Source: Costus lasius | Taxonomy: Eukaryota > Streptophyta > Magnoliopsida > Zingiberales > Costaceae | Direction: 5' to 3' | DNA: 64,000 bases | NCBI GenBank assembly: GCA_027563935.2 | Contig: CM050454.1 | Location: 8,832,001-8,896,000, forward strand | Part shown: one piece after another, positions 33,501-45,500 of the stretch | How positions within the stretch are numbered: position 1 is the first letter of the stretch | Layout of the letters: every line of letters begins with the position of its first letter | Notes under the pieces: model-generated | Database searches by the model: none | What the model was told of the DNA's origin: nothing | What the model saw: the letters and a program-made list of their open reading frames with translations, nothing else | Translations under genes and position numbers: made by a program

Positions 33501-36500
33501 CCGACCCTGTTGGAGCTCGCCCTGCTGGACATCGCCGTCGCAAACGCGTGACGCTGGACGTTGGGTTCTCGAACACGTGATTTTCACGTGACGCAATTTC
33601 ATCCTCCGATTCATCCCTTCCTTTCTAGTTTCCCCTCCTTCCTATTTTCTCGTCCGTCCTCCCTATTATCCCATCCCTCCTAGTATACACCCCCTTAATA
33701 TATTCTAATATTTTCATAATAGCTTCCCAGTGACCAATGTTCTCAAATTACATCTGTAGCATGCCATAGCATTTTTATGTTGCGGATTATGAGCATTCCA
33801 TAGTGCAATACTTGTAGCCCGGCAAATTTTGCTATTTCCGCCATGGACACTTTTCTCATTGCGGACAGCGCACATGATATTAATGAGTGTAATAAGTAGT
33901 TGATTGGATGGATGGATGGATGGATGGATGGTGATGAAAATAATGCAACGAATGAAGAGATCTTTGAGTATGAAAATAATAATGCCCTGGGAGGATGTAT
34001 ACAGGGCTTTGAGTTGAAGAGCCTAGAACAAATATTAATACTAGCAAGGATTTAAAAAAAGAAAAGAACCACTTAGCGTTATTGGTGCTGTATCAAACAC
34101 AAAAAAGGTTTAGCAAGTGAATCTTCTTCAACCAAAGGACAAAGTGAATGTGGTTGAAGTGAAAGATGATACATTCTTAGAAAAATCATAAAAAGGATTA
34201 GAGAACATTGATTTTAAGGATTCAAAAGAAGTTAAAGGATATACCTCCCTATCTGATAATGAGAACGATTGTTTGCCCTGGATCTATAATTGTCTATTAC
34301 TAGATATTAAAGTGTCATGACCTGGTAGTATCTTAGCAGTGCAATGGTGATTAGCTTGTTAGTGCAAGGTAAATTGTGATGCATGAATATTGATTGTGCA
34401 TGCAGAAAGCGCTACACAGGCTAACCGGACAGCTTATGTGGGGTCAACTGTATCTAGCCAGTTGGGGTGATCAGCTTGCTGCAGTTAAATTGAGAAGGAT
34501 AATTGTTCTACTTGTGTTTCTTAAGGTGTAATATGAGATTTTAATTAGAGATACAAGTAGTGGCATGAATCAGTGTGTATTATATTAAAAGATGTATCCT
34601 TTTTCCTGTAATATATCCTGCTTACCTGTGGCAAAAAAACATAAACAACAATTACAACTATACCAAGATTGAGTGATCGACTTTGCTACAATAAATTTAA
34701 CTGATGTGACAACCTACAAAAATTTATGAAACCAAGCTCAAGGCTCTATTTGAGGCAATAGATATCCTTATTTAACTTGAACACACACACCCGAGTACCA
34801 TAACCTAAAGGTTGCTCTATGTAAACCATGATATCTAAATCTCCATAAAGAAAGATATTTTTTATATCTATTTGGAGAAGCTCCCAGTTATAGAGAGGAG
34901 TTGAACAAGAGTTAAGTCTAGTCACATATCACAAAGTATCGAAATGATCTATTTCACGAGCCTAAATGAATCCTTTAGTTATCAGGAATGCTTTATGTCG
35001 GACTATAATACCACCTAAATTATACTTGATGATATGTACCTATCTACAACCAACTAGATGAACACTAGTTGAAAAAATATAAGTGGGGCCTCTATCTCTT
35101 CATCCATGGCTCTTTTCCAACCAGAATTTAACAAAGTCTTTGTGATAATTTCTAAAATGATGAAAGAGATCTAACAAATGTACATAATGGAGATAAATGA
35201 TCATTGCAGCCATATTGAGATATAGGGTGAGCCGCAGTGGCGGATCTAGGACCCAAAAGTATACTGGGCAATTGATATTTGGGAAAATATAAAAGGACTA
35301 GAATTTTTTTAGTGGTGGCAAATCAAAGTTTATATACATATAATATTACAAATAAGTATTCATATTTAATTGATTTTAAAAATTGAGTGGGGGCATTTGC
35401 CCACACTCATGTATATGTGGCTCCGCCACTAGGTGAGTAATACTAGAGGTGTGTTTGGCACGGCTTTCCGAGCAACCTTTACTATGCATCGCTTTTCGCT
35501 TGCTACAGTATCTATTTCAGGCTTTCAACGTAAGTGATAAAAATGCAGCTTATTTTATTGTAGCATGCAGTCTGCAAAAGCTGTACAGTAAAAGTTGCTC
35601 AAAATGCGATGTCAAACGCACCCTATCGTTTACCTTGATGCAAGGCAAAAGGTATAAGACCATCAGAAGGATACGTGGAAGGTGTCTATAGCGATGAGCA
35701 ATCAGCTTGATAAATTTAATTTTTACCAATTTACCAATATTGTCGGTAAAACAGTTGGGGTAAAAAATTTCAGTTTAAATATCGATAATAGATTTTCTAA
35801 AGTTTCAGTTCCAGTCTTTTCTATTTTGGTTTGGTAAAAACCAAATTTACAGATACTAACACTATGCTTAATTGGGCGGACATAAAATAAAAAGGATGAA
35901 AAATGAATAAATTTTGTGTTTAATAAGGTGGATGAATTCGGGCGGAAACACTCCTTAATGCGTGCTCTTCCGTATTCTCACCCTCGCTGCCCATGGAGAA
36001 CACCCACAACAGTCAGACGATTTATTCTTCTCCCCTTACATGCTCTTTCGGACAATTTCATCGACACTGGAGCAAAGGCGGCCGGCTGGCGAGCTCCTCT
36101 CGCGGACGATTTTGTCGACTCCCCTCGTGTACTCTTCCGGATGATTTCGTCGACACCAACTGGAGTACAGGCGGCGGCTGGCGAGCTCGTCCGACACAAA
36201 TTGGAGCAGAGGCAGCAGCTGGCGAGCCCCCCTTGCAGATGATTTTGTCGGCTCCCCTCGCGTGCTCTTCCGGAGAATTTCATCGACACCAACCAGAGCA
36301 GAGACGGCGGCTAGTGAGCTCGTCCAACACCAACTAGAGCAGAGGCGGCGGCTGGCGAGCTCCCCTCGCATGCTCTTCCAGACAATTTCATCGACACCAA
36401 TTGGAGCAGAGGCGGCGGATGGCGAGCTCGCCGAGCTCATCCAACACCAACTAGAGTAGAGACGACATCTGGCAAGCATCCCCCTCTTGAGGAAGAATCC

Positions 36501-39500
36501 TGGCGGAAGATGGACATTGAAGTTAGGGCGCAAGCGTGGACAAGGCTAGCTTCTAACTAAACACAAAAGAGGAATAGTATAAAAAAACAAGAGTATATAT
36601 CAAACCTTCGTATTTCTCTTCCTTCTAATTAAACAGAAAAGAGGAATAATCATTTCTTTTCTTTCCTTCTCATTTTACTTTCCTTTTTATTTTCTTTTCC
36701 TTTTTATTTGATAAACATATTAAAAATTAAAATATTATTATATCTATATGGGTAAAATAATCTAAGTGGGTAAATTAGTAATTTACTAAATTTACCCAAA
36801 AAAATTAGTAAATTCGGTATAAAAAAAGTTCAGTAAATTTGGTACCTATAATTACTGAATGCTTAACCTTAGGAAGCGTAGCTAGAAAGTCGAAAGTTTG
36901 AGTATGTCATTGCCACAAACAAACTTTTAGGGGAGGAGCACTACCCTAGTCCTGATTTGTCGAATAGTGGATGATGGAACATAATAGACTAGAAATCAAG
37001 GTGGGTTATCATGGGAGGAGATCATATCAATTCTAAATGAATCTAGTAAACAAGTGGTTGAAAAGGGCACTTTAGAGTTAAGCTCAACAACCCTATCCCT
37101 TAAATCAGGGAAATATGGAATAGTGATGAGTTGCATTTACATCATATTTTTACCTATATTTTATATGATATTTTGGGTTTATTTTAGGATTTTATACTAA
37201 TTTTTAGTGTTTTTATTTCACTTTATAAGGAATCTTCACTTTTCTTGGTTTTTATAAAAAAGCAAGTAAAATGGCAAAAAATGATGGATTTTACGAGTTT
37301 TAAGACTACACAGTTCCCGAAAAAATTATGAGGTCGCACATCAAATTTAGAGTGAAATGAAGGCCAGATGTAATATTCACGGTTGCACCCGTCAATCTTT
37401 CATAGCCGTGAATATCACTCAAAACGATAGATTTTACGAGTTTTGATGCCACGGGATGATTCGTGATGAAAAAACAAAGTCGTACGTCAAATTTAGAGCA
37501 AAACGGAAGTCAAACACAACTTTCATGGCTGCAGCAGTGAATATATTCACGAGCTGTGAATACACTATATACAGTAAACAAAAAAACTCACGGCCGTGGC
37601 CGTAAACAGTTCATCGCCCGTGAATTTTTTCCCCCCATTCCATTTTTCACTCGATTCAACTCCGAATCAAGTCGGAATTGAACCAAACTTTGCAGAAACC
37701 TTCATAGATAAGTTCTACACTGATTAAACTATAAAAGGAAAGATTTTGGAGGGTTTAAGGGGGCTTCTACAAATGAACACGAACAGAGGCGGCAGCTTGG
37801 GCGAAAATCAATTTCTGGGCAGTAGGAAGATCACGTAAAGAAGGAATTGGGCATTCCATCTTCATCTCCAAATCGAGGATAAGGATTTTCAATTATCTTT
37901 CTAGTGTTTTCTTATAATCTTATTGAGTTTTCATGCAATTTTCATCGATGAACATGCTATTTGCTTTGAACATGAGCGTATAAACTTATTTTCAGGATTA
38001 GGGGAGTAGCCCACTGACATTCATGAATTAAACTTTGTATTTTTACTCTTTGTCATGAATTTTATAGAGTTGATTTGATTAGAATTGTGTTTATTTGTGT
38101 GATTTACTCTAATCAAGTATGTTTACGTCTTAGACGTTGCGAGAAGGACCGGGAGGTGAATCACAAAATCAGAACTATTCTTTTCAAACTTACAAATCCA
38201 ATCACGAGAGTAGTTTGGATTCGTTTGAAGGATTTCATGATTTTTCACAGAACTTCATGGCTCTATTCATGTTAATTGTCACAAATAGGGGATTGATATG
38301 AATAGATACCGGATTACGCTTCGCGAGGAGGTAATCTGTACCTTAGGGAAAATCTCATTCAACACTAATTTTCTGTCCAAAGAATTTATTTTGTTATAAT
38401 TCATAATTATCATTATGGGGAAACCCCGAGTCCTCGAGTCCTCACCTTCTCCGCATTGATTTTTACCCTAAATGCTTGCTTTTGTTTTCTCATATTAGAA
38501 GCTTCTAAACAAAAACCACACTTTAAATCGTCTAGCTATAGATCAATCGTGTAATCGGTACTTGACCGTCAGATCCTCATTGAGAACGATAATCTTTTTA
38601 TTACTTCGATAAATCCGTGTACTTGCGGACGCATCAAGTTTTTAGCATCATTGCCGGGGATCAGGCCAGCAATATCGATTTAATCATGAGATTTATAGAC
38701 TAAATAATTTTTTATTTTTATTTTTATTTTTATTTGTTTTTCGCATTCCTTTTCTTTAAAATTAGTTTAGGCTATTTTTCTCTTTTTGGATTAACACGTT
38801 GTATGAATACGAAAACTCATGCCAAAAATCCCTTAGACTAGATATTTTAAGCTTTATTTTGCAATTCCTGTTTTACACTATATTTCTGAATTTTATTTGA
38901 AAATATGATGTTTAACCAATGTCATTTGTCAAATCAGAGGTATGTGCCACTGATAATGACAAGAGAATATGACACAGATGCATTAGAATCACTTTTAGCA
39001 AAGGTAAATTCCTTTACTCAACAAACTAATTATTTAAGCATGTAATATTCTATATTGAAATCTATTACTTGCGATATTTGTGAATATCATGGGCATTATT
39101 ATACAGAATGTCAATCAGGGATTCCTTCATGCTTTGACTCATGCCGTAGTGCCTACAATCCGAGTTGGGAGAACCAACAAAACTTACTTTATAACCCAAC
39201 ATTTATTCCACAATCAAACTTTAGTCGACCTCAAGTATCCAATTTAGAAGCCATGCTTAAAAACTCTATAGCAGATATGACCAAACAAAGTGAGGAACTT
39301 CATAGTATATTTTATGGCACTGTAAAAATGACATAAAGTAAGGAATCCGGGATGAATATGAGAATTTTCTAGAGTTAGAACAATCATTAGTCATGACTCC
39401 AGTCAATGATTATGATTTACCTCCTTCAAATTTTGATAATTTAAAAAATTTTAAATACCCTATTAACCCTTCCTCAGCACTTTATCAGTCATCCAGTCCC

Positions 39501-42500
39501 CTCTCACATAACATAGTACATTGCAACACAAATACTTGGGACATATTTGAAGAAAAATTTGAACTTTTGGAGTCTTGTGAGAAGAAGAATGAGGAATTTA
39601 AGGATCCTCAAATAAAAAGTAGTGAGATAGATGAGGGTGAATTTGATAGTGTTAGGATGGAGTACCCCATTGAAGAGAAAGAAATTGAGAAGAAAAATTG
39701 AGAAAGAGGATCCTGTGCATATTCTACCACCACCACCATATGAACTATCAATTCTTTTTTTCCAAAAAAATTCATTAGGAATTTGCATGATAGATGATGA
39801 AAGAGATGATTACAAGGATAATGATGCTGAGGTAGCTGAAATATTATTTGATTCAAATCCAACCAAATCCAATGTGAAATTTAAAAACTTCTTGAGCAAT
39901 CTAAGGCATAAATTTTTTTGATCTTAATTTCAGTCTTCTTCCCATTGCTAATATAAATCTAAAGGAAGAACACATGATATACTTTTGGATAAATGCAGAA
40001 AAATTATTAGGTATTCTTTGCATAACTTTAATTTTCATCTTTGCATGCATGTACTGGTCATTACGACATAGATCCACCTGTTTAACTGGATATATACTTT
40101 AGTGGGCACACTCTTGAGACGGAGGAAAAACAGAAGATTATATGCTCTCTACTATGCCACTGATCCACCAACTCTGCCATGACATGAAGCTATGGTCGAG
40201 CTAATGACCTAAAACAAGCGCTTTTTGGGAAGCAACCCAAATTTTTGACTTTTATTACTCTTAGTTTTAGTTTTGCATTTTCTTTAATTTTTAGAGATTT
40301 TTGCAGTATGATTTATTGAATTTTTATTGATGGAAAATCTTTTAATAAGTTATTTTATATGCAGGAAATTTTTAAAAATCTTTACATGAAGAACAAATGT
40401 CAAACGAGACATTCATGGGTGTGGCTGTGAGTCCCTCACGGGCCATGAATGCTACATCTGAAGGAAACACGAAAAGGCCAAAAGTACACATAAACTTTCA
40501 CGTGGCCGTGAGTTTTATTTTGCAAAAGGGACTTAAGTCACATAAATATTCACGGCCGCAGCCATAAACGACTCACGGGCCATGAAGACTCAGTTTCACA
40601 CATCACGGGCAAAAGTTAGAGTTCACGCCTTTGCTCGTGAATCCAAATTTCTACTTGATCCTTCCCTTCTCAGGTGACAAATCCCTCTTCCAAACCTACC
40701 TTCATCACCGGCGGCCCTTTCCGTTGATCCTCCAACGAGATTTTAGCCGAATTTTCTCCGAAATCGCCGAATGACCTCAAGAACACAGTTTCACCGCCGA
40801 AGCTTTATTTCAGCCCGATTTTTGCTCAGATTTGTGAGAAGTCTCTTACCTAGCTGTTACATTTAGTTTCTCTACTCGATTTACATGCTTTTGCACTTAT
40901 TTGTTGTCGGGATTACTTGATTCTTGAGTGAGATTTATGCAAAATCGTGGTTGAAGGTTTAATAGAGTTACTGTAGCTTCATGATTTTTATGTATTTTGA
41001 GAAATTATGAGACCAAAGAGGATACATTAGTATCACAATCAGCTTAGATGCTAGAGATGTCCACTCCACCATCGGCTCAGACTAAGACTCATACTGATTT
41101 TCCGTCAGTTAGCTACTACACCAGAGCTTCTAGAAGAAGATACACCTTCACCACAGCCTGAGGCTTTTGCTGATTGCCATCAGATATTCTACCGGACTTA
41201 CCCACGAATATACTAGAGGACTCTGAGGTCTGAGGACACTGAAATCAATTAATCTTTGTGAGTATTTTATTATTTTATTTTTTTTATATACATCGATGAC
41301 GATGCATACTTTTCTTTATGGGATGATATGTTTGGTTTTCTTTGATAATTGTGGATTAAATGATATAGTATATGTAATAATTTAAGTCTAAGGTGTCTTA
41401 ATGTATTTTGCTTTTCTTCAAAGTTTTATAGATATGTAATTTGAATGTTTATGATTGTTAAGGATAATCAAATTTGTTTTATCTTTAATTCTGAACTTAG
41501 GAAATATTTTGAGTATTTGATTTGATGACTTAAGGAATTTCTTAAATTTTATGTAGACTTAAATTGTTGAGTAAATTCAATTCTGGTATTGATAAAATAC
41601 ATATATGAATTGTTATATGTTCATAAGACATGTGCATAGTAAGATTTAATTGAAGTTTAATTTATCTAACTTTACTTGATGGAGAACTTTTTATGAATAG
41701 AAAATTAATGATATTTCTTTAAGAAAGACTTGCTCCAACTCCTCTAGTTGAGGAATCTAAAGCTATGAGTTATATTATACCATGAATTGGTATACTTTAT
41801 GTCTGTTGCGATCAAGTAACAGAGGAAATATCTTAAAAGTAAATATTTATCCCTTATGTAGAAATATCAATAACGATTTAAGTACATGCCCTTGACCGGC
41901 TCTCTCCAGAAATAAAAAAAATGAATAAAAGAAAAAAAAACATAGAAAAAGAGAGAGTTGTAAGTCAAGTGGACAACTCCGCTGACTTTAAGATTGAGAC
42001 TATGAATTAAATTATACTGCTCTGTGGTATACTTTAAACAATGTTATGATGCTAACAGGAAAGAACGCATAACCATTTAAAGACCAAATTGCATTAAAAG
42101 TCTCTTATCTTTAACATCACTGAAATTCTTGAAGTACAGATTTTATCTGTTAAGTGAAGTGGATTTATTAAGATACGAGTTTTGATACTTAGTATCTAAA
42201 TATTGAATATTATGACATGAATAATGATTTTTATTTTTCTTAGATTGTAAACTCTTGGGAATTTATCTTTATTATGATTTTTCTTTAAGTTACTTAGAGT
42301 TCTGAAAGATTGATTGCTTAAATTATGCACTAAGGACATTATTAAGGGAAAACAAATGAATGCTATATTCTCCATACATATTAGAATATTGCTTGAAGAC
42401 ACGCAAAACTTTAAGTTTAGGGTATTTTGATGAGTTGCATTTACATTATATTTTTACCAGTATTTTATATGATATTTTGGGCTTATTTTATGATTTTATA

Positions 42501-45500
42501 CCAATTTTTAATGTTTTTACTTCACTTTGTATGGAATCTCACTTTTCTTGGTTTTTCTAAAAATATAGGTAAAATGGCATAAAAATGATGGATTTTGCTA
42601 GTTTTAAGGCCATAGCACAGTTCCCGAGAAAATTATGAGGTCGCACATCAAATTTGGAGTGAAACGAAGGCCAGACGCAAATTTATGGTTGGACCCGTGA
42701 ATCTTTCATGGGCTATGAATATCACTCAAAACGATAGATTTTATGAGTTTTGATGTCACGGGATGATTCGTGATCAAAAAACGAGGTCGTACGTTAAATT
42801 TGGAGCAAAATGGAAGTCAAACAACTTTCATGACCGTGACCGTGAATATATTCACGGACTGTGAATACACTCTGTGCAATAAATAGAAAAACTCACGGCC
42901 GTGGCCGTAAACAGTTCATCGCCCGTGAGTTTTTTTGCCTCATTCGGTTTTCCACTCGAATCGAGTCGGAATTGAACCAAACTTTGCAGAAACCTTCTTA
43001 GATGGGTTCTACTCTGATTAAACTATAAAAGGAAGGATTTTGGAGGGTTTAAGGGGGCTTCTACGGACAAACACGAACAGAGGCGGCAGCTAGGGCGAAA
43101 ATCAATTTTTGGGCAGCAGGAAGGAGGAATTAGATATTCCATCTTCATCTCCGGATCGAGGATAAGGATTTCCAATTACCTTTCTAGTGTTTTCATATAT
43201 TCTTATTGAGTTTTCATGAAATTTTCATCAATGAACATGCTGTTTTCTTTGAACATGAGCGTGTAAACTTATTTTTGGGATTAAGAGAGTAGCCCACTAA
43301 CATTCATGAATTAAACTTTGTATTTTTATTCTTTGTCATGAATTTTATAGAGTTGACTTGATTAAAATTGTGTTTATTTACGTGATTTACTCTGATAAAG
43401 TATATTTACGTCTTAGACGTTGCGAGAAAGACCGGGAGGTAAATCGTAACGTCAGAACTATTTTTTTCAAACCTACGAATCCAATCACGAGAGTAGTTTG
43501 GATTCGTTTGAAAGATTTCATGATTATTCACAGATTATCAGATTACACTTCACGAAGAGGTAATCTATACCTTAGAAAAAATCTCTTTCAACACTATAAT
43601 TTTTTATTCAAAGAATTTATTTTGCTATAATTCATAATTGTCAATGTGGTGAAACCCCGAGTCCTGACCTTCTCCGCATTGATTTTTACCCTAAACGCTG
43701 GCTTTTGTTTTCTCATACTAGAAGCTTCCAAACAAAAATCACACTTTGAATCATCTAGCTATAGATCGATCGTGTAATCGGTACTTGACCGCCAAATCCT
43801 CGTTGGGAACGATAATCTTTTTGACTTTTTATTACTTCCATAAATCTGTGCACTTGCGGACGCATCAAATAGGCTTATAAAAAGTAACATCATAGGTAAT
43901 AAAGGTGTGTTTAGTTTCAAAATCATAACCATAATAGTCCTTCTAAACTCTCGAGTATCCAAGAAAGATACACTGGGTAGCATGAGGATTAAATTTGTCA
44001 TACCTAGGAAAATGACAATGACACGACAATAACATAAACAACCAAAAACATGAGGGAAACACTGGATGTACTAGAAAAGGAATCAAAACATTAAGAACCA
44101 ATGATATCACCCCAAAAATAACAAAAATAATAAGGAATGTGCACATGGAAAGAACTGTCCTAGCAAGATCCAAGTTCCAACAAATGGTGGTTATCCACCA
44201 TGGTTGGTAGGAGTAAGGCAATTAGTCCGGTACAAAAGTTTGGACAAACTAATTATATATATTCAAGAGAATTATCTGATTGTAAATTTTTTAAAAAAAG
44301 TACAAAACTAATTTTTTATTTCTTCATAAAATTAAGAATGACAAAAAGACCGATACACAACCCGACCCAATTTAAATGGGAAAAAACCGAGTTGACTGGG
44401 TCTCAGGTAAAACCCAAATGTTATAAGTTAAGACAAGTCAGATAAGGAATTTTATATACCCTCTCTCTCCCGGCTCCCCACCACTCCCCTCTCCCTCCCC
44501 TTCCTGCTCTTGCCATTGCACATTGCTCCCTCCCTTCTCCACACTCCCCTTCCCGCTCTTGCCATTACACGTTTCTCCCTCCCTTCTCCACACTCCCCTT
44601 TCCACTCTGGCCATTGCACATTGCTCCCTCCCTTCTCCACACTTCCCTCCTTGCTCGCACCCTCCCCTCCCCACCCATATAGCTCGCTTGCTGCTCACAA
44701 GGGTTAGGTTTCCCCACGAGGACCCGATCCTCAACAAGGTCAAGTGTAGAGCAAAGCTTTTGAAGCACAACAGGGTAGAGTTCAGAGTCGGGCATAGGGT
44801 TTACGAGTTGGAGTCAAGTTTAGCACTATCTACCTTTGCCCTAACCCGTTGCCATCCCTACATACAATGCTTGAAATACATCAAAAACTTCATACCAACT
44901 CTTAAAAATAAAGACCAACAGTCATAGACTACGCAGCAAAGTTTAAAACAATGTTGTTAAATGGCCGCTATAGTGGAATAATCCACTATAAAATGCTATA
45001 GTGGCACTATAGCATTTTTTCATAGTGATTTCTATAGCATCACCATTATTATGCTTCAAAGTTTGAGGAAATAAACTTATGACTTGACTTGAGTTGTAAT
45101 ATATCTTTCTTTATACATATTGTTTTATTTTTATTAAGCTTATATTTTTAGGAATATAATATATGCATATCACGATCATACTTAAGTTTATATATATATA
45201 TATAATTCAACCCCTATGTGACTTTTTGCTATTTGTTCACAATGCTATTTACTATATCATATTGCAGATTTTTAGCTTTTTACTATTTTTCACTATATGC
45301 AATTAATAACTTTGCTCTGGAATTAGATCAATAGAGGAATTGGTCATAGAAATACAAATCAATTGGAAAAATATTTTCTTTGAGGTTGGTGATGTTGGAG
45401 TTGACATAAAAAGAGCATGGGCAAGAGAATAATGCTCACCTAAACTGGATAAGACTTGCGGAATTTACCGCCAGATTGGGGCTGCATTCCCAAACAACCC

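Larger units (their letters stand above)
37124..43867 (+). mobile_element. Ty3/gypsy-type LTR element without pol (LARD-like), nested in copia relic
   Basis: Two long direct repeats at 37124-38636 and 42428-43867 (TGATGAG...GCATCA) bound a 3.8-kb interior. AATAG flanks both sides (37119-37123 and 43868-43872), a perfect 5-bp target duplication. After the 5' LTR comes ttgccggggatc, typical of Athila/Tat-type gypsy elements; before the 3' LTR there is an aagtttagggta purine tract. The interior has a gag remnant and the gypsy-like motif caagcgctttttgggaagca (about 40211), but no protease, RT or integrase. Orientation follows the primer-site and purine-tract order. Confidence 0.85.

Noticed and set aside
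36036..36533. 165-codon minus frame
   Set aside because: Tandem-repeat artefact inside the GC core of a transposable element.
44438..44927. Frames of 110 and 134 codons on opposite strands
   Set aside because: Mostly translation of the 49-bp CT-rich minisatellite.
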